Position numbers and translations under genes: made by a program. 64,000 nt of DNA, taken from NCBI RefSeq assembly GCF_016756315.1, contig NZ_AP024235.1, forward strand, positions 2,046,001-2,110,000, read 5' to 3'. The notes under the pieces were generated by a model, which saw only the letters and a list, made by a program, of their open reading frames with translations, was not told where the DNA came from and did not search any database. This document shows positions 9,392 to 19,070 of this stretch, piece by piece. Positions within the stretch are counted from its first letter, which is position 1. Each line of letters starts with the position of its first letter. Source of the stretch: Alteromonas sp. KC3. Its GTDB lineage: Bacteria > Pseudomonadota > Gammaproteobacteria > Enterobacterales > Alteromonadaceae.

Positions 9392-9946
9392 TTATTTGTT
9401 TAGCAATGCTTCAACATCGGCGATAAAAGACGCGTCAGTAGGTTTTGTTGAGCTAGGGTAGTGAGTAATTTTTTTGCCAGAGGCATCGATGAGATACTTG
9501 TTGAAATTCCACGATGGCGCTTTACCTGTTGCGGCTTTAAGCATGCGATACATTGGGTCGGCGTCTTCACCTGTAACAGAGGTTGGCTCAAACATCGGAA
9601 ATTTAACGCCGTAGGTTAGCTCACAAAGCTCAGCCGTTTTACCTTCATCATTATCCTCTTGATTAAAATCGTGCGAGGGAAAGCCCAGTACCACAAAGTC
9701 TTTGTCTTTATAATCACTGTAAAGGGTTTCAAGGCCTTCAAACTGTGGTGTATATCCGCAATAACTAGCAGTGTTAACAACCAACAGTGTTTTACCGCCA
9801 TACTCATCACATAAATTCACGGTTTCCTGCGAGTTAAGTTTACGTTTCATAAATTTCAACACACTAGGGCACTCACTAGCGGCAGCGGGGACACTCGACA
9901 TCGCTAGTACTGCTGCTAATGTTGCAACCACTTTTGTTACTTTCAT
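9392..9946 (-). CDS. Exported glutathione peroxidase family protein
   Basis: 184 residues with an N-terminal signal peptide (cleavage near AAAS, residue 24), so it probably acts in the periplasm. The peroxidatic cysteine is C63 in NTASYCGYTPQ; the Trp and Asn of the catalytic set are seen in SWNFNKYLID (W146, N147). The usual FPCNQF block is FPSHDF here, so the catalytic Gln position carries Asp (D93). Bacterial members of this kind usually use thioredoxin or other thiols rather than glutathione. It reduces hydroperoxides. Confidence 0.87.
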   Translation of the reverse strand: MKVTKVVATLAAVLAMSSVPAAASECPSVLKFMKRKLNSQETVNLCDEYGGKTLLVVNTASYCGYTPQFEGLETLYSDYKDKDFVVLGFPSHDFNQEDNDEGKTAELCELTYGVKFPMFEPTSVTGEDADPMYRMLKAATGKAPSWNFNKYLIDASGKKITHYPSSTKPTDASFIADVEALLNK

Positions 9947-10125
9947 CTATTACACCCTCTGATCGTTGTTTCTCTGTTATCTCATTGAATAAATAATGAC
10001 GTAAATCTAATAGCAAAACGGAATATGAATACGTTTGGTTCACAAACCATAACGATGAACGTTGACTATATAAGGTTGGCTCTGCGTATAATGTTGTCGA
10101 GTTTCACCTATAACGACTTAAAATA

Positions 10126-12615
10126 ATGAAAAAATATTCTACTTTATTTCTCGCTGCCAGCGTTACTTTCGCGTTGGGTGGTTGTGCTAGTACAACGGAT
10201 AATACCTCCACTACGGCGACAGCGTCTCCTGCGCGTTCGGTCCAACAAGCCGTTACACCTGAGGTTGAAATGCCGATGGCAGTGCAAAATGGCAAAATCA
10301 CGCTTAAACAAGTAATGGCAGATCCTCAGTGGATTGGTGCACTACCAACAGATATGGGCTGGTCAGTTGACGGTAGTAAAATTGTTTTTGAAAGAGAAAA
10401 ACAAGACAGTGCATTGTCGGACGTTTATATCGCCGATATCAACACGCCCAACGAGGCTGTAAAGGCGCCTTTATCTGACTTGCACAAATACCGCTTTGAC
10501 GAGCGCGTGGTGCGAAACGACGGCGTCATCGCTTTTGCTTTTGAAGATAGCGTGTTTATTCAGTTTACTAATGGTAAAACGGTACAGCTAACACGCGGTG
10601 GCAACTCGCTATCCAATCTTTCATTTATGACTGATGGACGTTTGATGGCACTAAGCGGTAATCGTTTTGTCGCTATTAATTTAGAAACGGGTACACGAGA
10701 AGAGCTATTAAGCTGGGAATTCGCTGATGAACCCAAGGCCGTTGAGCCAGCAAAGGATTATATTGCACAAGAGCAACACACACTCATTCAGTATATCGCT
10801 CTTCAGCGCAAGAACCGACAAGAGAAAGAAGACGCCGAGCAAGCGTTGGCGCAAAGTAACATTAGCGTAGCACCTGCACCGTTTTATTTCGATAAATCTC
10901 ATCGACTAGCTGGTATTAGTGTATCACCTGCTGGGAACTACGCAGTTGTGGCGACAACGGAGAGTAAACCGAGCCGCGATGATAGCGATATAATGCCGCA
11001 CTACATTCAGGAAGATAGCCGTATTGCAGCTAAATCAGTGAGGCAACGTGTGGCGGATGCAGAGCCAGTAAACCACGAATTATGGCTACTGAACTTAAAA
11101 ACTGGTGAAAAGAGTGCGCTAAATTACTTTAGTCTGCCGGGCTATAACGATGATGTACTTGCCAGCGTAAAAACGGAAAATGCAAAAGCAAATGGCGAAA
11201 GCTATGAAGTGAATCGCTTGCCGCGACCCATTACACTGTTACAAAGCTGGTATTGGACTAAGCCTTCTATACGTTGGCACAAAAACGGTGAAGCCGTCGC
11301 TGTGATGCTTGAAGCGTGGGATAACAAAGACCGTTGGATAGCCACGGTAAACTTAGAGAATAAGTCGTTAGAAAACCAACATCGCCTGCATGACGACGCA
11401 TGGGTAAATTATCGATTCAATGCATTTGATTGGTTAAACAATAGTGAAACACTTTACTTCCAGTCAGAACATAGTGGTTATGCACATTTGTACCTACAAA
11501 CGCCCGGCGAAAAACCTGTAGCATTGACCAGCGGTCAGTATATCGTTGATGATATTACGTTGTCGCCGGATGATAACTATCTGTATTTCAAAGCCAATAT
11601 TGAACATCCAGGGCTTTACGAGATCTACCGCGCGGACTTGTCAGACAAAAGCATAGAGACGATGACCGATTTAAACGGTATGACGGATTATGTGCTGAGT
11701 CCCGATGGTTCGCAGTTGGTGTTGAGCCACAGTAAAGTGAATAAACCTGCCGAATTGTATGTTAAACCAGCGCAGGAAGCTGTTGCTGCTGCGCAGATTA
11801 CACAAAGTACCAGCGACACCTTTAACGCATTACCATGGGCTGTGCCGAAAGTAGTGGCAATTCCATCGTCGCACACTGATGCACCCATTTATGCGCGTGT
11901 TTACTTGCCTGAAAATTACGACAGTGAAACGTCCAACAAAGCGGTAGTGTTCAATCACGGTGCGGGTTACCTTCAGAACGCACACCTTGGTTGGTCGGGC
12001 TATTTTAGAGAGTACATGTTCCACAGTATGCTTGTTCAACAAGGTTACGTTGTGCTTGATATGGATTACCGCGCAAGTGCTGGTTACGGTAGAGATTGGC
12101 GTACCGCTATTTACCGTCAAATGGGAACGCCTGAAGTACAAGATTTACGCGATGGTGTGAATTGGCTGGTGGATAATGCAAATGTGGATCGCGCGCGCAT
12201 TGGTACCTATGGTGGTTCGTATGGTGGCTTCTTAACATTTATGTCGATGTTTACAGCACCAGATTTGTTTGCTGCTGGCGCGGCGCTGAGACCTGTTACT
12301 GATTGGGCGCACTATAATACGCCATATACTGCGAATATTTTAAATACCCCTGATATCGATCCAATCGCATATGAGCGCAGTTCACCAATCTATTTCGCCG
12401 AAGGATTACAGAAGCCTCTGTTAATCAATGCGCCTATGGTTGATGATAATGTGTTTTTCCACGACACAGTTCGATTAGTTCAGCGTTTGATTGAGCTTGA
12501 AAAAGAAAACTTTGAAACAGCAATTTATCCGGTAGAGCCTCACGGGTTTGTGCAACCCAGCTCGTGGTTAGATGAATACCGCCGTATTTATAAGTTGTTT
12601 GAAGAGAACTTATAG
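10126..12615 (+). CDS. S9 family prolyl oligopeptidase / DPP4-like lipoprotein
   Basis: 829 residues. The lipobox FALGGC puts the modified cysteine near residue 20, so the protein is probably anchored in the outer membrane facing the periplasm. An N-terminal beta-propeller-like half (about 60-580) is followed by an alpha/beta hydrolase domain. The serine nucleophile lies in GTYGGSYGGF, the Asp in the VDDNVFFHD region and the His in EPHGF. These proteases cleave short peptides after proline or related residues, fitting a peptide-degrading heterotroph. It is monocistronic with a strong terminator. Confidence 0.9.
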   Translation: MKKYSTLFLAASVTFALGGCASTTDNTSTTATASPARSVQQAVTPEVEMPMAVQNGKITLKQVMADPQWIGALPTDMGWSVDGSKIVFEREKQDSALSDVYIADINTPNEAVKAPLSDLHKYRFDERVVRNDGVIAFAFEDSVFIQFTNGKTVQLTRGGNSLSNLSFMTDGRLMALSGNRFVAINLETGTREELLSWEFADEPKAVEPAKDYIAQEQHTLIQYIALQRKNRQEKEDAEQALAQSNISVAPAPFYFDKSHRLAGISVSPAGNYAVVATTESKPSRDDSDIMPHYIQEDSRIAAKSVRQRVADAEPVNHELWLLNLKTGEKSALNYFSLPGYNDDVLASVKTENAKANGESYEVNRLPRPITLLQSWYWTKPSIRWHKNGEAVAVMLEAWDNKDRWIATVNLENKSLENQHRLHDDAWVNYRFNAFDWLNNSETLYFQSEHSGYAHLYLQTPGEKPVALTSGQYIVDDITLSPDDNYLYFKANIEHPGLYEIYRADLSDKSIETMTDLNGMTDYVLSPDGSQLVLSHSKVNKPAELYVKPAQEAVAAAQITQSTSDTFNALPWAVPKVVAIPSSHTDAPIYARVYLPENYDSETSNKAVVFNHGAGYLQNAHLGWSGYFREYMFHSMLVQQGYVVLDMDYRASAGYGRDWRTAIYRQMGTPEVQDLRDGVNWLVDNANVDRARIGTYGGSYGGFLTFMSMFTAPDLFAAGAALRPVTDWAHYNTPYTANILNTPDIDPIAYERSSPIYFAEGLQKPLLINAPMVDDNVFFHDTVRLVQRLIELEKENFETAIYPVEPHGFVQPSSWLDEYRRIYKLFEENL

Positions 12616-12649
12616 TTCCTTGAATTAGCAATTAATAAGGCTGAGTGTT

Positions 12650-12686
12650 GTGCGGTAGGCTTCTAAAGCGTACCGCACTTTTTTTT
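12650..12686 (+). terminator. Intrinsic terminator of the S9 peptidase gene
   Basis: GTGCGGTA / TACCGCAC stem with a 13-base loop followed by eight T residues, 34 bp after the stop codon. Confidence 0.88.
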
Positions 12687-12719
12687 ATGGGATTCTCTAA
12701 ATTAAGATAAACGAAATGG

Positions 12720-13304
12720 CTAGCGTCTTCTTGCGGTCAAAAGCATGAGCGCGAAGATGATAAGACCTCCACATGCCCCAAATAAGTGAGCATCAACAGC
12801 AACTTTTGCGTCGATAAGCGCAGCAACTTGTGCGCTACTGCCATCAAATTGTTCATAACCCACCTTGATGGCAAGCCCTAACAATAGTAACCAACCAGAA
12901 CGCACCTTCTCTTTTATATCCATGCATGCTCCCCATGCAAATAGCCCGTGAAGTGCCCCAGAAAGCCCGGCATACCAGATAAGATCAGGCGAATAGAAGT
13001 AAAGACCAGCGCTTGTTCCAATACAACACCAAACAAACACCTTTAAAAATAAGCCAATGCGATAGTGCTCTTTGTGAAGCGCCCATAACAACGCGAGTCC
13101 TGCCAAATTTAGTAATAGATGAAAGCCATTCGTATGCACGAGGTTGCCGGTTACTAGTCTCCACGTTTCAAGACCTTGAATAGCATAACGGTCGTAAGCT
13201 AAATAATTACCTGATGTAGGCTCAAAGAAAAATGCAATTGTGGCACAAACTGCGACAATTAGGGGGCCAGCACTATACTTAAAGGAAAACGGCAGTGACA
13301 TCAT
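12720..13304 (-). CDS. Rhombosortase (rhomboid-family intramembrane protease)
   Basis: 194 residues with about six membrane segments. The catalytic Ser is in GLSGALHGLF (S115) and the His in DAHLFGACGG (H173); an early HTNGFHLLLNLAGL block matches the rhomboid TM2 pattern. The short size and GLSGxLHG motif match rhombosortases, which process proteins carrying a GlyGly-CTERM tail for surface release. No protein in this window ends with such a tail, so the substrates must be elsewhere. Convergent with the S9 peptidase gene. Confidence 0.85.
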   Translation of the reverse strand: MMSLPFSFKYSAGPLIVAVCATIAFFFEPTSGNYLAYDRYAIQGLETWRLVTGNLVHTNGFHLLLNLAGLALLWALHKEHYRIGLFLKVFVWCCIGTSAGLYFYSPDLIWYAGLSGALHGLFAWGACMDIKEKVRSGWLLLLGLAIKVGYEQFDGSSAQVAALIDAKVAVDAHLFGACGGLIIFALMLLTARRR

Positions 13305-13417
13305 TAGTGTTAGTTATTTTTTATAATAGAAATTGCTGGCTATGATACAGAAGTTGCCCGAGAGGTTAAAACCGAACCTCGTTAATTGTTCGAAAATTCA
13401 AGAGTAAAGGAACGCTT

Positions 13418-14182
13418 ATGTCTCATATTATTACTGAAGTGAATAATCATTGTTTATCTATTGTCATTAATAGAGTTGAAAAGAAAAACGCGCTTACTCG
13501 AGAAATGTATCAAGCCATGGCTGATGCAATATTTGACATAAAAGAAGATAAAACCATTAAAGCAATTATTATTAAAGGTGCAGGTGATTGTTTTACCGCT
13601 GGCAATGATATTAGCGATTTTGCAGAGCAACAAGACAATGCTCACGTACCTGAAACGGCATCGTTTATGCGGGCGCTTGCTGAATGTAAAGTGCCAGTAA
13701 TTGCCCAAGTACATGGTGTTGCGGTAGGCATTGGTACCACGTTACTTCTTCATTGCGATTTTGTTTATGCCACACCAGATAGCCGATTTGTTCTACCATT
13801 CATCAATTTAGGGCTTGTTCCCGAATATGCATCAAGTTATCTTCTACCCAAAGTAGCAGGGCATATAAAAGCGGCAGAATGGTTGATGTTGGGTGAACCG
13901 TTTAGTGCCGAAGAGGCCTATCAATTTGGTTTACTCACTAAGATTGTAGATGCTAATTCGATTTCGCAGGTTGTTAAAGATACCGCCCAAAAGCTCGTAG
14001 AAAAGCCAACGTTCTCTCTTATGCAAACTAAATCGCTGTTAAAAGGTGATGGTGAGCGCATTACGCTTCAGATGAACGAAGAGTTTGATATATTTCTCGA
14101 AGCACTAGGTACGACAGCTGCACAAGAAGCCTTTGATGCCTTTTTGAAAAAACGCCCCATAAACCCTGAAAAATTCAGATAA
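13418..14182 (+). CDS. Enoyl-CoA hydratase/isomerase family protein
   Basis: 254 residues, crotonase fold. The oxyanion-hole segments are KGAGDCFTAGNDI and AQVHGVAVGIGTTLLLHCD. It probably acts on acyl-CoA intermediates in the cytoplasm. The usual catalytic Glu pair is not obvious (PFINLGLVPEYAS has one Glu), which fits many crotonases of uncertain specificity. Ribosome binding site AAAGGAA before the ATG. The ggt gene follows 14 bp later on the same strand, suggesting co-transcription without a clear functional link. Confidence 0.85.
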   Translation: MSHIITEVNNHCLSIVINRVEKKNALTREMYQAMADAIFDIKEDKTIKAIIIKGAGDCFTAGNDISDFAEQQDNAHVPETASFMRALAECKVPVIAQVHGVAVGIGTTLLLHCDFVYATPDSRFVLPFINLGLVPEYASSYLLPKVAGHIKAAEWLMLGEPFSAEEAYQFGLLTKIVDANSISQVVKDTAQKLVEKPTFSLMQTKSLLKGDGERITLQMNEEFDIFLEALGTTAAQEAFDAFLKKRPINPEKFR

Positions 14183-14196
14183 GAGGAATCCGTATT

Positions 14197-15954
14197 TTGA
14201 GACGCAATGTTTTTCTAAAAGCCTCCGTTATTACCCTGGCGTTATCTACCAGTTTTGTTTTTGGTGTTGATGCTAAACAAACGCGTGAAGTAGGGGAGCC
14301 AGAAGCCGCAACAGGTTATATTGAGAAAAAGGCCTTTGAAGCACAAGAGTACATGGTTGTTGCAGCTAATCCTTATGCGTCTTGGGCGGGAAAAAACATT
14401 CTTGAAAAGGGCGGGAGCGCGATAGATGCCGCGGTTGCTGTACAGGCTATGCTGTCGCTTGTTGAGCCTCAGTCTTCAGGCATTGGTGGCGGCGCGTTTA
14501 TTCTTTATTGGGATAACAAGAATAAGGTACTACACACCTTTGACGGTCGCGAGACAGCACCTACCTCAGTGAATTCTCATTGGTTCATGAAAGGCAATAG
14601 CCCTATGCGATGGATTGATGCGGTTGTGGGCGGCAAATCAGTTGGCGTACCAGGGGCAGTTAAAGCGCTTGAAATGGCTCAAAGCGAGTTTGGTAAGTTG
14701 CCTTGGAATACCCTGTTTGACGACACAATAGCCACAGCCGAAGAGGGATTCAAGGTATCCCCACGCTTAGCAAAATTAGTTGCACTAGATTACCACCCGG
14801 GACTGAAAACGTTCCCTGCTAGTTCAGTGTATTTTTTCCCTGCTGGTAATCCTTTGCAAGAAGGCGTGATCAAGAAAAACCGAAAGCTTGCCAAAACATT
14901 AAGGGGCATTGCAGACAAAGGCAGTGATTACCTTTTAAAAGGAGAAGTTGCGCAGAAAATTGTTGATGCGGTGAATAGCGCGGAAATTAATCCAGGGCAA
15001 ATGACACTTGAAGATTTAGCGAGTTACGAGCCAGTAAAACGCGAGCCTGTTTGTGGTTTATACCACGAGAAGCGTATTTGCGGCATGGCCCCACCAAGCT
15101 CTGGCGGTGTTAATGTTTATCAAATTCTTAAAATGCTAGAAGGGTTTGATTTAAGTAAATACTCACCTGACTCGGTCGAGTTTGCGAATTTGTATACTCA
15201 GGCGAGCGCTATGTCTTACGCTGATCGAGAAAAATTCATAGCAGACAGCGATTTCACCAATTTGCCGTTTGCAGCCATGATCAACACAGCTTACCTAGAA
15301 CGCCGAGCACAGAGTATCGATGTGGACAAAAAGTGGCGTCGAGCTCGTGCAGGCAACCCGTATGCAGAGGCAAACGTTGCATTAGGTACGTCAATGGAGC
15401 TGCCTAATACATCACATGTGTCTATTGTTGATAAAGAGGGCAATGCGGTATCGATGACCACTAGCATCGAATTTATGTTTGGCTCAGGCATAATGGTTGA
15501 AGGCTTTCTGTTGAACAACCAACTAACCGATTTCTCATTTTCACCAACAAAAGATAGATTCCCCGTGCCCAACCGTGTTGAGCCAGGAAAGCGTCCAAGA
15601 AGTGCCATGAGTCCCACTATGGTGTTCGATAAAGAAGGCAACTTAGAAGTGGTAGTAGGGTCGCCTGGCGGCTCTCGAATCGTGAGTTATGTGGCGCAAA
15701 CGCTTATTGGGGTTATCGATTTTGACCTTGATATACAGCAAGCGATTAATATGCCCAAAATTACAAACCGCAACGATTATACTGCACTTGAAAAGGGGAC
15801 ACCTATCGCCAACTTAGAAGGCGCGTTGACGGAACTTGGCCACAACGTGAAGGTGGTAGATTTAAACAGCGGTCTGCACGGAATACAGTTCAAATCGGGT
15901 AAGCTTATTGGTGGTGCTGACCCGCGCAGAGAAGGTATTGCTGTAGGTAAGTAG
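14197..15954 (+). CDS. ggt: Gamma-glutamyltransferase
   Basis: 585 residues. The start is TTG at 14197 with AGAGGA upstream; no in-frame ATG gives the signal peptide (VITLALSTSFVFGVDA). It is exported to the periplasm. The proenzyme cleaves itself before a threonine, here T405 in ELPNTSHVSIVD, giving large and small subunits; GGxSGIGGG-like PQSSGIGGGAFILYW and GSPGGSRI are conserved family blocks. It hydrolyses glutathione or transfers the gamma-glutamyl group. Second gene after the enoyl-CoA hydratase and followed by a terminator. Confidence 0.93.
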   Translation: MRRNVFLKASVITLALSTSFVFGVDAKQTREVGEPEAATGYIEKKAFEAQEYMVVAANPYASWAGKNILEKGGSAIDAAVAVQAMLSLVEPQSSGIGGGAFILYWDNKNKVLHTFDGRETAPTSVNSHWFMKGNSPMRWIDAVVGGKSVGVPGAVKALEMAQSEFGKLPWNTLFDDTIATAEEGFKVSPRLAKLVALDYHPGLKTFPASSVYFFPAGNPLQEGVIKKNRKLAKTLRGIADKGSDYLLKGEVAQKIVDAVNSAEINPGQMTLEDLASYEPVKREPVCGLYHEKRICGMAPPSSGGVNVYQILKMLEGFDLSKYSPDSVEFANLYTQASAMSYADREKFIADSDFTNLPFAAMINTAYLERRAQSIDVDKKWRRARAGNPYAEANVALGTSMELPNTSHVSIVDKEGNAVSMTTSIEFMFGSGIMVEGFLLNNQLTDFSFSPTKDRFPVPNRVEPGKRPRSAMSPTMVFDKEGNLEVVVGSPGGSRIVSYVAQTLIGVIDFDLDIQQAINMPKITNRNDYTALEKGTPIANLEGALTELGHNVKVVDLNSGLHGIQFKSGKLIGGADPRREGIAVGK

Positions 15955-15986
15955 CTCTAAAGCGGTGCCATTAGACTGTAAGGAAT

Positions 15987-16019
15987 GGGAAGTTGCTTTT
16001 AAAACGACTTCCCGTTTTT
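15987..16019 (+). terminator. Intrinsic terminator of the hydratase-ggt unit
   Basis: GGGAAGT / ACTTCCC stem with a 13-base loop followed by GTTTTT. It ends on the convergent PhzF stop codon. Confidence 0.75.
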
Positions 16020-16827
16020 ACCTAATAATAATTTCACCCGATAAGTATTGTACGGTCTGCCCTGAAACTAAAACTCTGTCACCCGCTATCACGCACTTTA
16101 GTACACCTCCGCGTTTAGACGCTTGGTAGGCGTCCAGTTCTTTTTTGCCAAGTTGTTGAGACCAATAGGGGGCTAGTCCTGTATGAATAGAGCCCGTAAC
16201 GGGGTCTTCGTCACCACCATTGGCAGGCCAAAAATAACGCGAAACAAAGTCAAAATGCTTACTCGGCGCGGTAACTACCACATCGTAAGGGGCAAGCTTT
16301 TTGATCTGTGAGGTATCTTGTTCAACTAGCATTACATCATCTTCGTTATCATAGATCGCAAAATATGCCTGATCGTTTTGCAATATTGCACTAGGGGCGA
16401 TAGATAAGCCGTCAAGTAATGCTGAGGGGATATAATCAGGTTTTTGAGGAGCACGCGAGGGGAAATTCATTTGTATAAAACCGTCGGCTTTCTTTTCCAC
16501 TCGCATTACGCCAACTGCATCGGCAACAAATTCTATCTCGTGACTATCGGGAAAAAGACCAAAAACAACATGTGCTGAGGCCAATGTAGCATGACCGCAA
16601 AAGTCTATTTCTGTTACCGGCGAAAACCAGCGAATATGATAAACCAAGGTGTCTTCAGTTACGTTTTCTTCCTTTAGTAAGAATGCGGTTTCTGACAAAT
16701 TGTTTTCAATTGCAATAGACTGCATGAGCGCATCTGGCAACCATCTATCAAGTACTATTACAGCGGCGGAGTTTCCTCTGAATTGCTTATCTGTAAATGC
16801 ATCTATAACTTTTATTGCTAGCTTCAT
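16018..16827 (-). CDS. PhzF family isomerase/epimerase-like protein
   Basis: 269 residues from ATG at 16827; an in-frame GTG four codons upstream is possible but less likely. Motifs include FRGNSAAVIVLD, NNLSETAFL (the conserved Glu used for proton transfer in PhzF), DFCGHATLASAHV and GDEDPVTGSIHTGLAPYW. These are the signatures of the PhzF/diaminopimelate-epimerase fold. The physiological substrate of most family members is unknown, and phenazine genes are absent here. Confidence 0.9.
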   Translation of the reverse strand: MKLAIKVIDAFTDKQFRGNSAAVIVLDRWLPDALMQSIAIENNLSETAFLLKEENVTEDTLVYHIRWFSPVTEIDFCGHATLASAHVVFGLFPDSHEIEFVADAVGVMRVEKKADGFIQMNFPSRAPQKPDYIPSALLDGLSIAPSAILQNDQAYFAIYDNEDDVMLVEQDTSQIKKLAPYDVVVTAPSKHFDFVSRYFWPANGGDEDPVTGSIHTGLAPYWSQQLGKKELDAYQASKRGGVLKCVIAGDRVLVSGQTVQYLSGEIIIR

Positions 16828-17050
16828 TCGTGTTTCCACATAATCTCTAGGGTGATTACCTATAGCAATCGGCTTGCTTACATAATGCCCCGATTATATG
16901 CGAAGTTCTTAGAAATAGTGAATAATTTACCTGATCATGTCTTGGCTAAGCAGTTGTCATTCGTTGCGAAAAAAGTAATAAACGCTACCAAGAAACGGTA
17001 AGCAAGAAAATCAAATAGAAATGCTGAAAAGCAGGGAAGCGAAAGTTTTC

Positions 17051-17078
17051 GCACAGGCCTACTTACATAAACCTGTGC
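17051..17078 (-). terminator. Hairpin downstream of the secreted protein gene at 17.1 kb
   Basis: GCACAGG / CCTGTGC stem with a 14-base loop, with a second small hairpin (GCGAAA/TTTCGC) adjacent. It is a likely transcription end for the minus-strand run of genes starting at 24.3 kb, but the T-tract is weak. Confidence 0.4.
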
Positions 17079-17102
17079 AATAGCAGTTTAATCTTAGATT
17101 AC

Positions 17103-17615
17103 TTAGCCATGAGGCTGTGAAGAACGCTTAGATCCCTCTTGCACACACGCTTTAAAGTTACCCATTGCGATTTCTTTTGCATGTAACTCTATACCACCCG
17201 CATTTTTGTATGTGGTGTAGTCTTTATTTGGCATTTCTGTAGAAACGTACCAAAAATTCCCATCAACATTTTCACTACATGTACCAGGATAAGTCACTGT
17301 CCAAGTATTACGTAGATAACAGTTTTTAGCTGTTTGAATATAGGTATCTTCAGTCTTAACCGTGTCACCCTTTGTTCCCCAGATCCGCGTAATGGTAACT
17401 TCAGTAGCGATACCGTCCATGCCATTAGCGTGTTTATTAATGTAATAGTTCCAGTTGCCCTGCAATCGACTATTCTCAAGAATAAAGCTATCGCATTTGG
17501 TAATGCCATAGTCGTGAAACGACTTAAGCAGTGTTGCGTCATCATCAGCAAACGCAGCCCCGCAATGTAGTAGTGCACCAAATAATCCAAGCTTAATTAG
17601 TCTTGATTCCATCAT
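17103..17615 (-). CDS. Secreted protein of unknown function
   Basis: 170 residues. Signal peptide to about residue 23 (LLHCGAAFA-DDD). The mature part has four cysteines (near residues 40, 98, 112 and 158) that could form disulfides in the periplasm, and several Thr/Tyr-rich strands. I do not recognise the family. It is the downstream-most gene of a 7-kb minus-strand run of small exported proteins. Confidence 0.7.
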   Translation of the reverse strand: MMESRLIKLGLFGALLHCGAAFADDDATLLKSFHDYGITKCDSFILENSRLQGNWNYYINKHANGMDGIATEVTITRIWGTKGDTVKTEDTYIQTAKNCYLRNTWTVTYPGTCSENVDGNFWYVSTEMPNKDYTTYKNAGGIELHAKEIAMGNFKACVQEGSKRSSQPHG

Positions 17616-17718
17616 AACTCCATTTTTTTATTGTTGTTGCTAAGTGTGTTTTTTTAAGAACATGAAATGGCTCTCAACTTCCTAAATTCAGAGCCATTGC
17701 ATAGAAAACGTGTTTCTT

Positions 17719-18180
17719 TTATAGATAAGTATCGGGGTGAATTTTGTTAACCTTCCACTCACCATCTTCTTTCACCAGATCGATGCTGCGTAGGTCTTCA
17801 ATTTTGTCATCACCATACATTCCACTTAAGAATACGGTGATAGTAGATGTTTCTGAGAACTCAGAGCGGCCAACGCCACCTGAATTTTGAGGGGTAATAA
17901 TTACGGTGTCGTAGCGCAAGTTAAGTAGGTGGCGCTGTACGTTTCTATTTGAGTGGTAGCGAGTGAGAATACGAGACATTTTTTCGCTCGACAGCGCGAT
18001 AGCACGGTCGAGGTTATCGTCTTCATATACACTTCTTAGAAACGTTACAGTTGTGTATTCCGGCGTACTCTCGTCCAACATTCCATATCGACCAAGGCCG
18101 TCATCTTGTTTTTTATCACATGCAGCTAAAAACAATAATGTAAAAAGCCCGAATAGGGCGTACCACTTACCTGTTTTCAT
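17719..18180 (-). CDS. Small lipoprotein, possibly NTF2-like (DUF4878-type)
   Basis: 153 residues; lipobox FLAAC gives a modified Cys at about residue 21, followed by KKQDD. The rest (a helical stretch with LRSVYEDDNLDRAIALSSEKM, then strands ending in LVKEDGEWKVNKIHPDTYL) has the layout of small NTF2-like lipoproteins in which the final strand reads DGEWKV. Function unknown. A GGCTCT/AGAGCC hairpin lies just downstream (17666-17698). Confidence 0.7.
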   Translation of the reverse strand: MKTGKWYALFGLFTLLFLAACDKKQDDGLGRYGMLDESTPEYTTVTFLRSVYEDDNLDRAIALSSEKMSRILTRYHSNRNVQRHLLNLRYDTVIITPQNSGGVGRSEFSETSTITVFLSGMYGDDKIEDLRSIDLVKEDGEWKVNKIHPDTYL

Positions 18181-18321
18181 TGTGAGACCTTTTTGCTGAA
18201 TTCCATTTCTAATTTTTAGTAGTCGATAGATGCATAATCAACGATTTTCCACTGTATTTCAACTAACTTTGTGGCAAAAAATGGATATGCACTTCGAAAA
18301 AAAGCTAAATAATCTATCAGC

Positions 18322-18678
18322 TTACAGTCGAGTTGTGTTCTTCAACTCTTCGTCAAACAAAAAGTTGAGGGTATCTATTATGTCGGTAAATGCATCAAGC
18401 CCTTCGAAAGCTAAATCTTGGTCTATTGAAATGTGCGTAGCCAAATTTTTGCTAAATGAGTCTAACACTTCAGCAATTTCGCCTTCATTGAACATACCTA
18501 TAAACGTTCGGCACGCCGCTGAGGATGTTTTGCCCGATTCATTACACTTATTCGCAAGCAAACCGAGCTTTTTATATTCATTTACTTGTTGCTCAAGCTG
18601 CTCTTTTTCGCTTACCGCATTACAGGTAAAAGAAAACATCAATAATGGTACAGCAACGACATAGGGTAAAAGTTTCAT
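18322..18678 (-). CDS. Small secreted protein of unknown function
   Basis: 118 residues. A signal peptide ends near residue 21 (FTCNA-VSE), followed by a mostly helical protein with two cysteines (C44, C56). Its stop lies about 140 bp upstream of the next gene's start; its own start is 12 bp from the stop of the upstream membrane gene, so those two are probably co-transcribed. I do not recognise the family. Confidence 0.65.
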   Translation of the reverse strand: MKLLPYVVAVPLLMFSFTCNAVSEKEQLEQQVNEYKKLGLLANKCNESGKTSSAACRTFIGMFNEGEIAEVLDSFSKNLATHISIDQDLAFEGLDAFTDIIDTLNFLFDEELKNTTRL

Positions 18679-18689
18679 ATTGTTCTTCC

Positions 18690-18998
18690 TTATTTAGCTC
18701 TGTTGTATTCCCAACTCACGAGCGCAGCACATGCACCTGAAATTGCAAAGGTAACAAGCGATGCTGCAACTACGACAGCCCCGCCCAACGCCATACCAAA
18801 GCCATTACTTTGCATCAAGGTTTTAGTACCTGCTACTTCAACTTCAGCGGGCGGCATAACACTTATTATCAAATTCACAAGAATAAGTAGACAGCCAAGC
18901 CCAAACAACACGGCTGCAAGGTAAGCAATCACCCTTGCGGTAACTAGAAGTAACGTTAGATTCTGTGTTTTGATAGTTGAAAAGGGGATAAATGTCAT
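18690..18998 (-). CDS. Small inner-membrane protein, two predicted membrane segments
   Basis: 102 residues with hydrophobic stretches at about 18-47 and 68-95, a short polar loop between them, and a basic C-terminus (WEYNRAK). Looks like a small membrane protein of unknown function. It is followed 11 bp later by the secreted protein gene at 18.3 kb. Confidence 0.6.
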   Translation of the reverse strand: MTFIPFSTIKTQNLTLLLVTARVIAYLAAVLFGLGCLLILVNLIISVMPPAEVEVAGTKTLMQSNGFGMALGGAVVVAASLVTFAISGACAALVSWEYNRAK

Positions 18999-19070
18999 AA
19001 AAATCCTTTTAGCTAATTTATGTGCTTCCGTTGATGCTTAGACAGCAATGCTGCCATGATTTTGCTCTAA

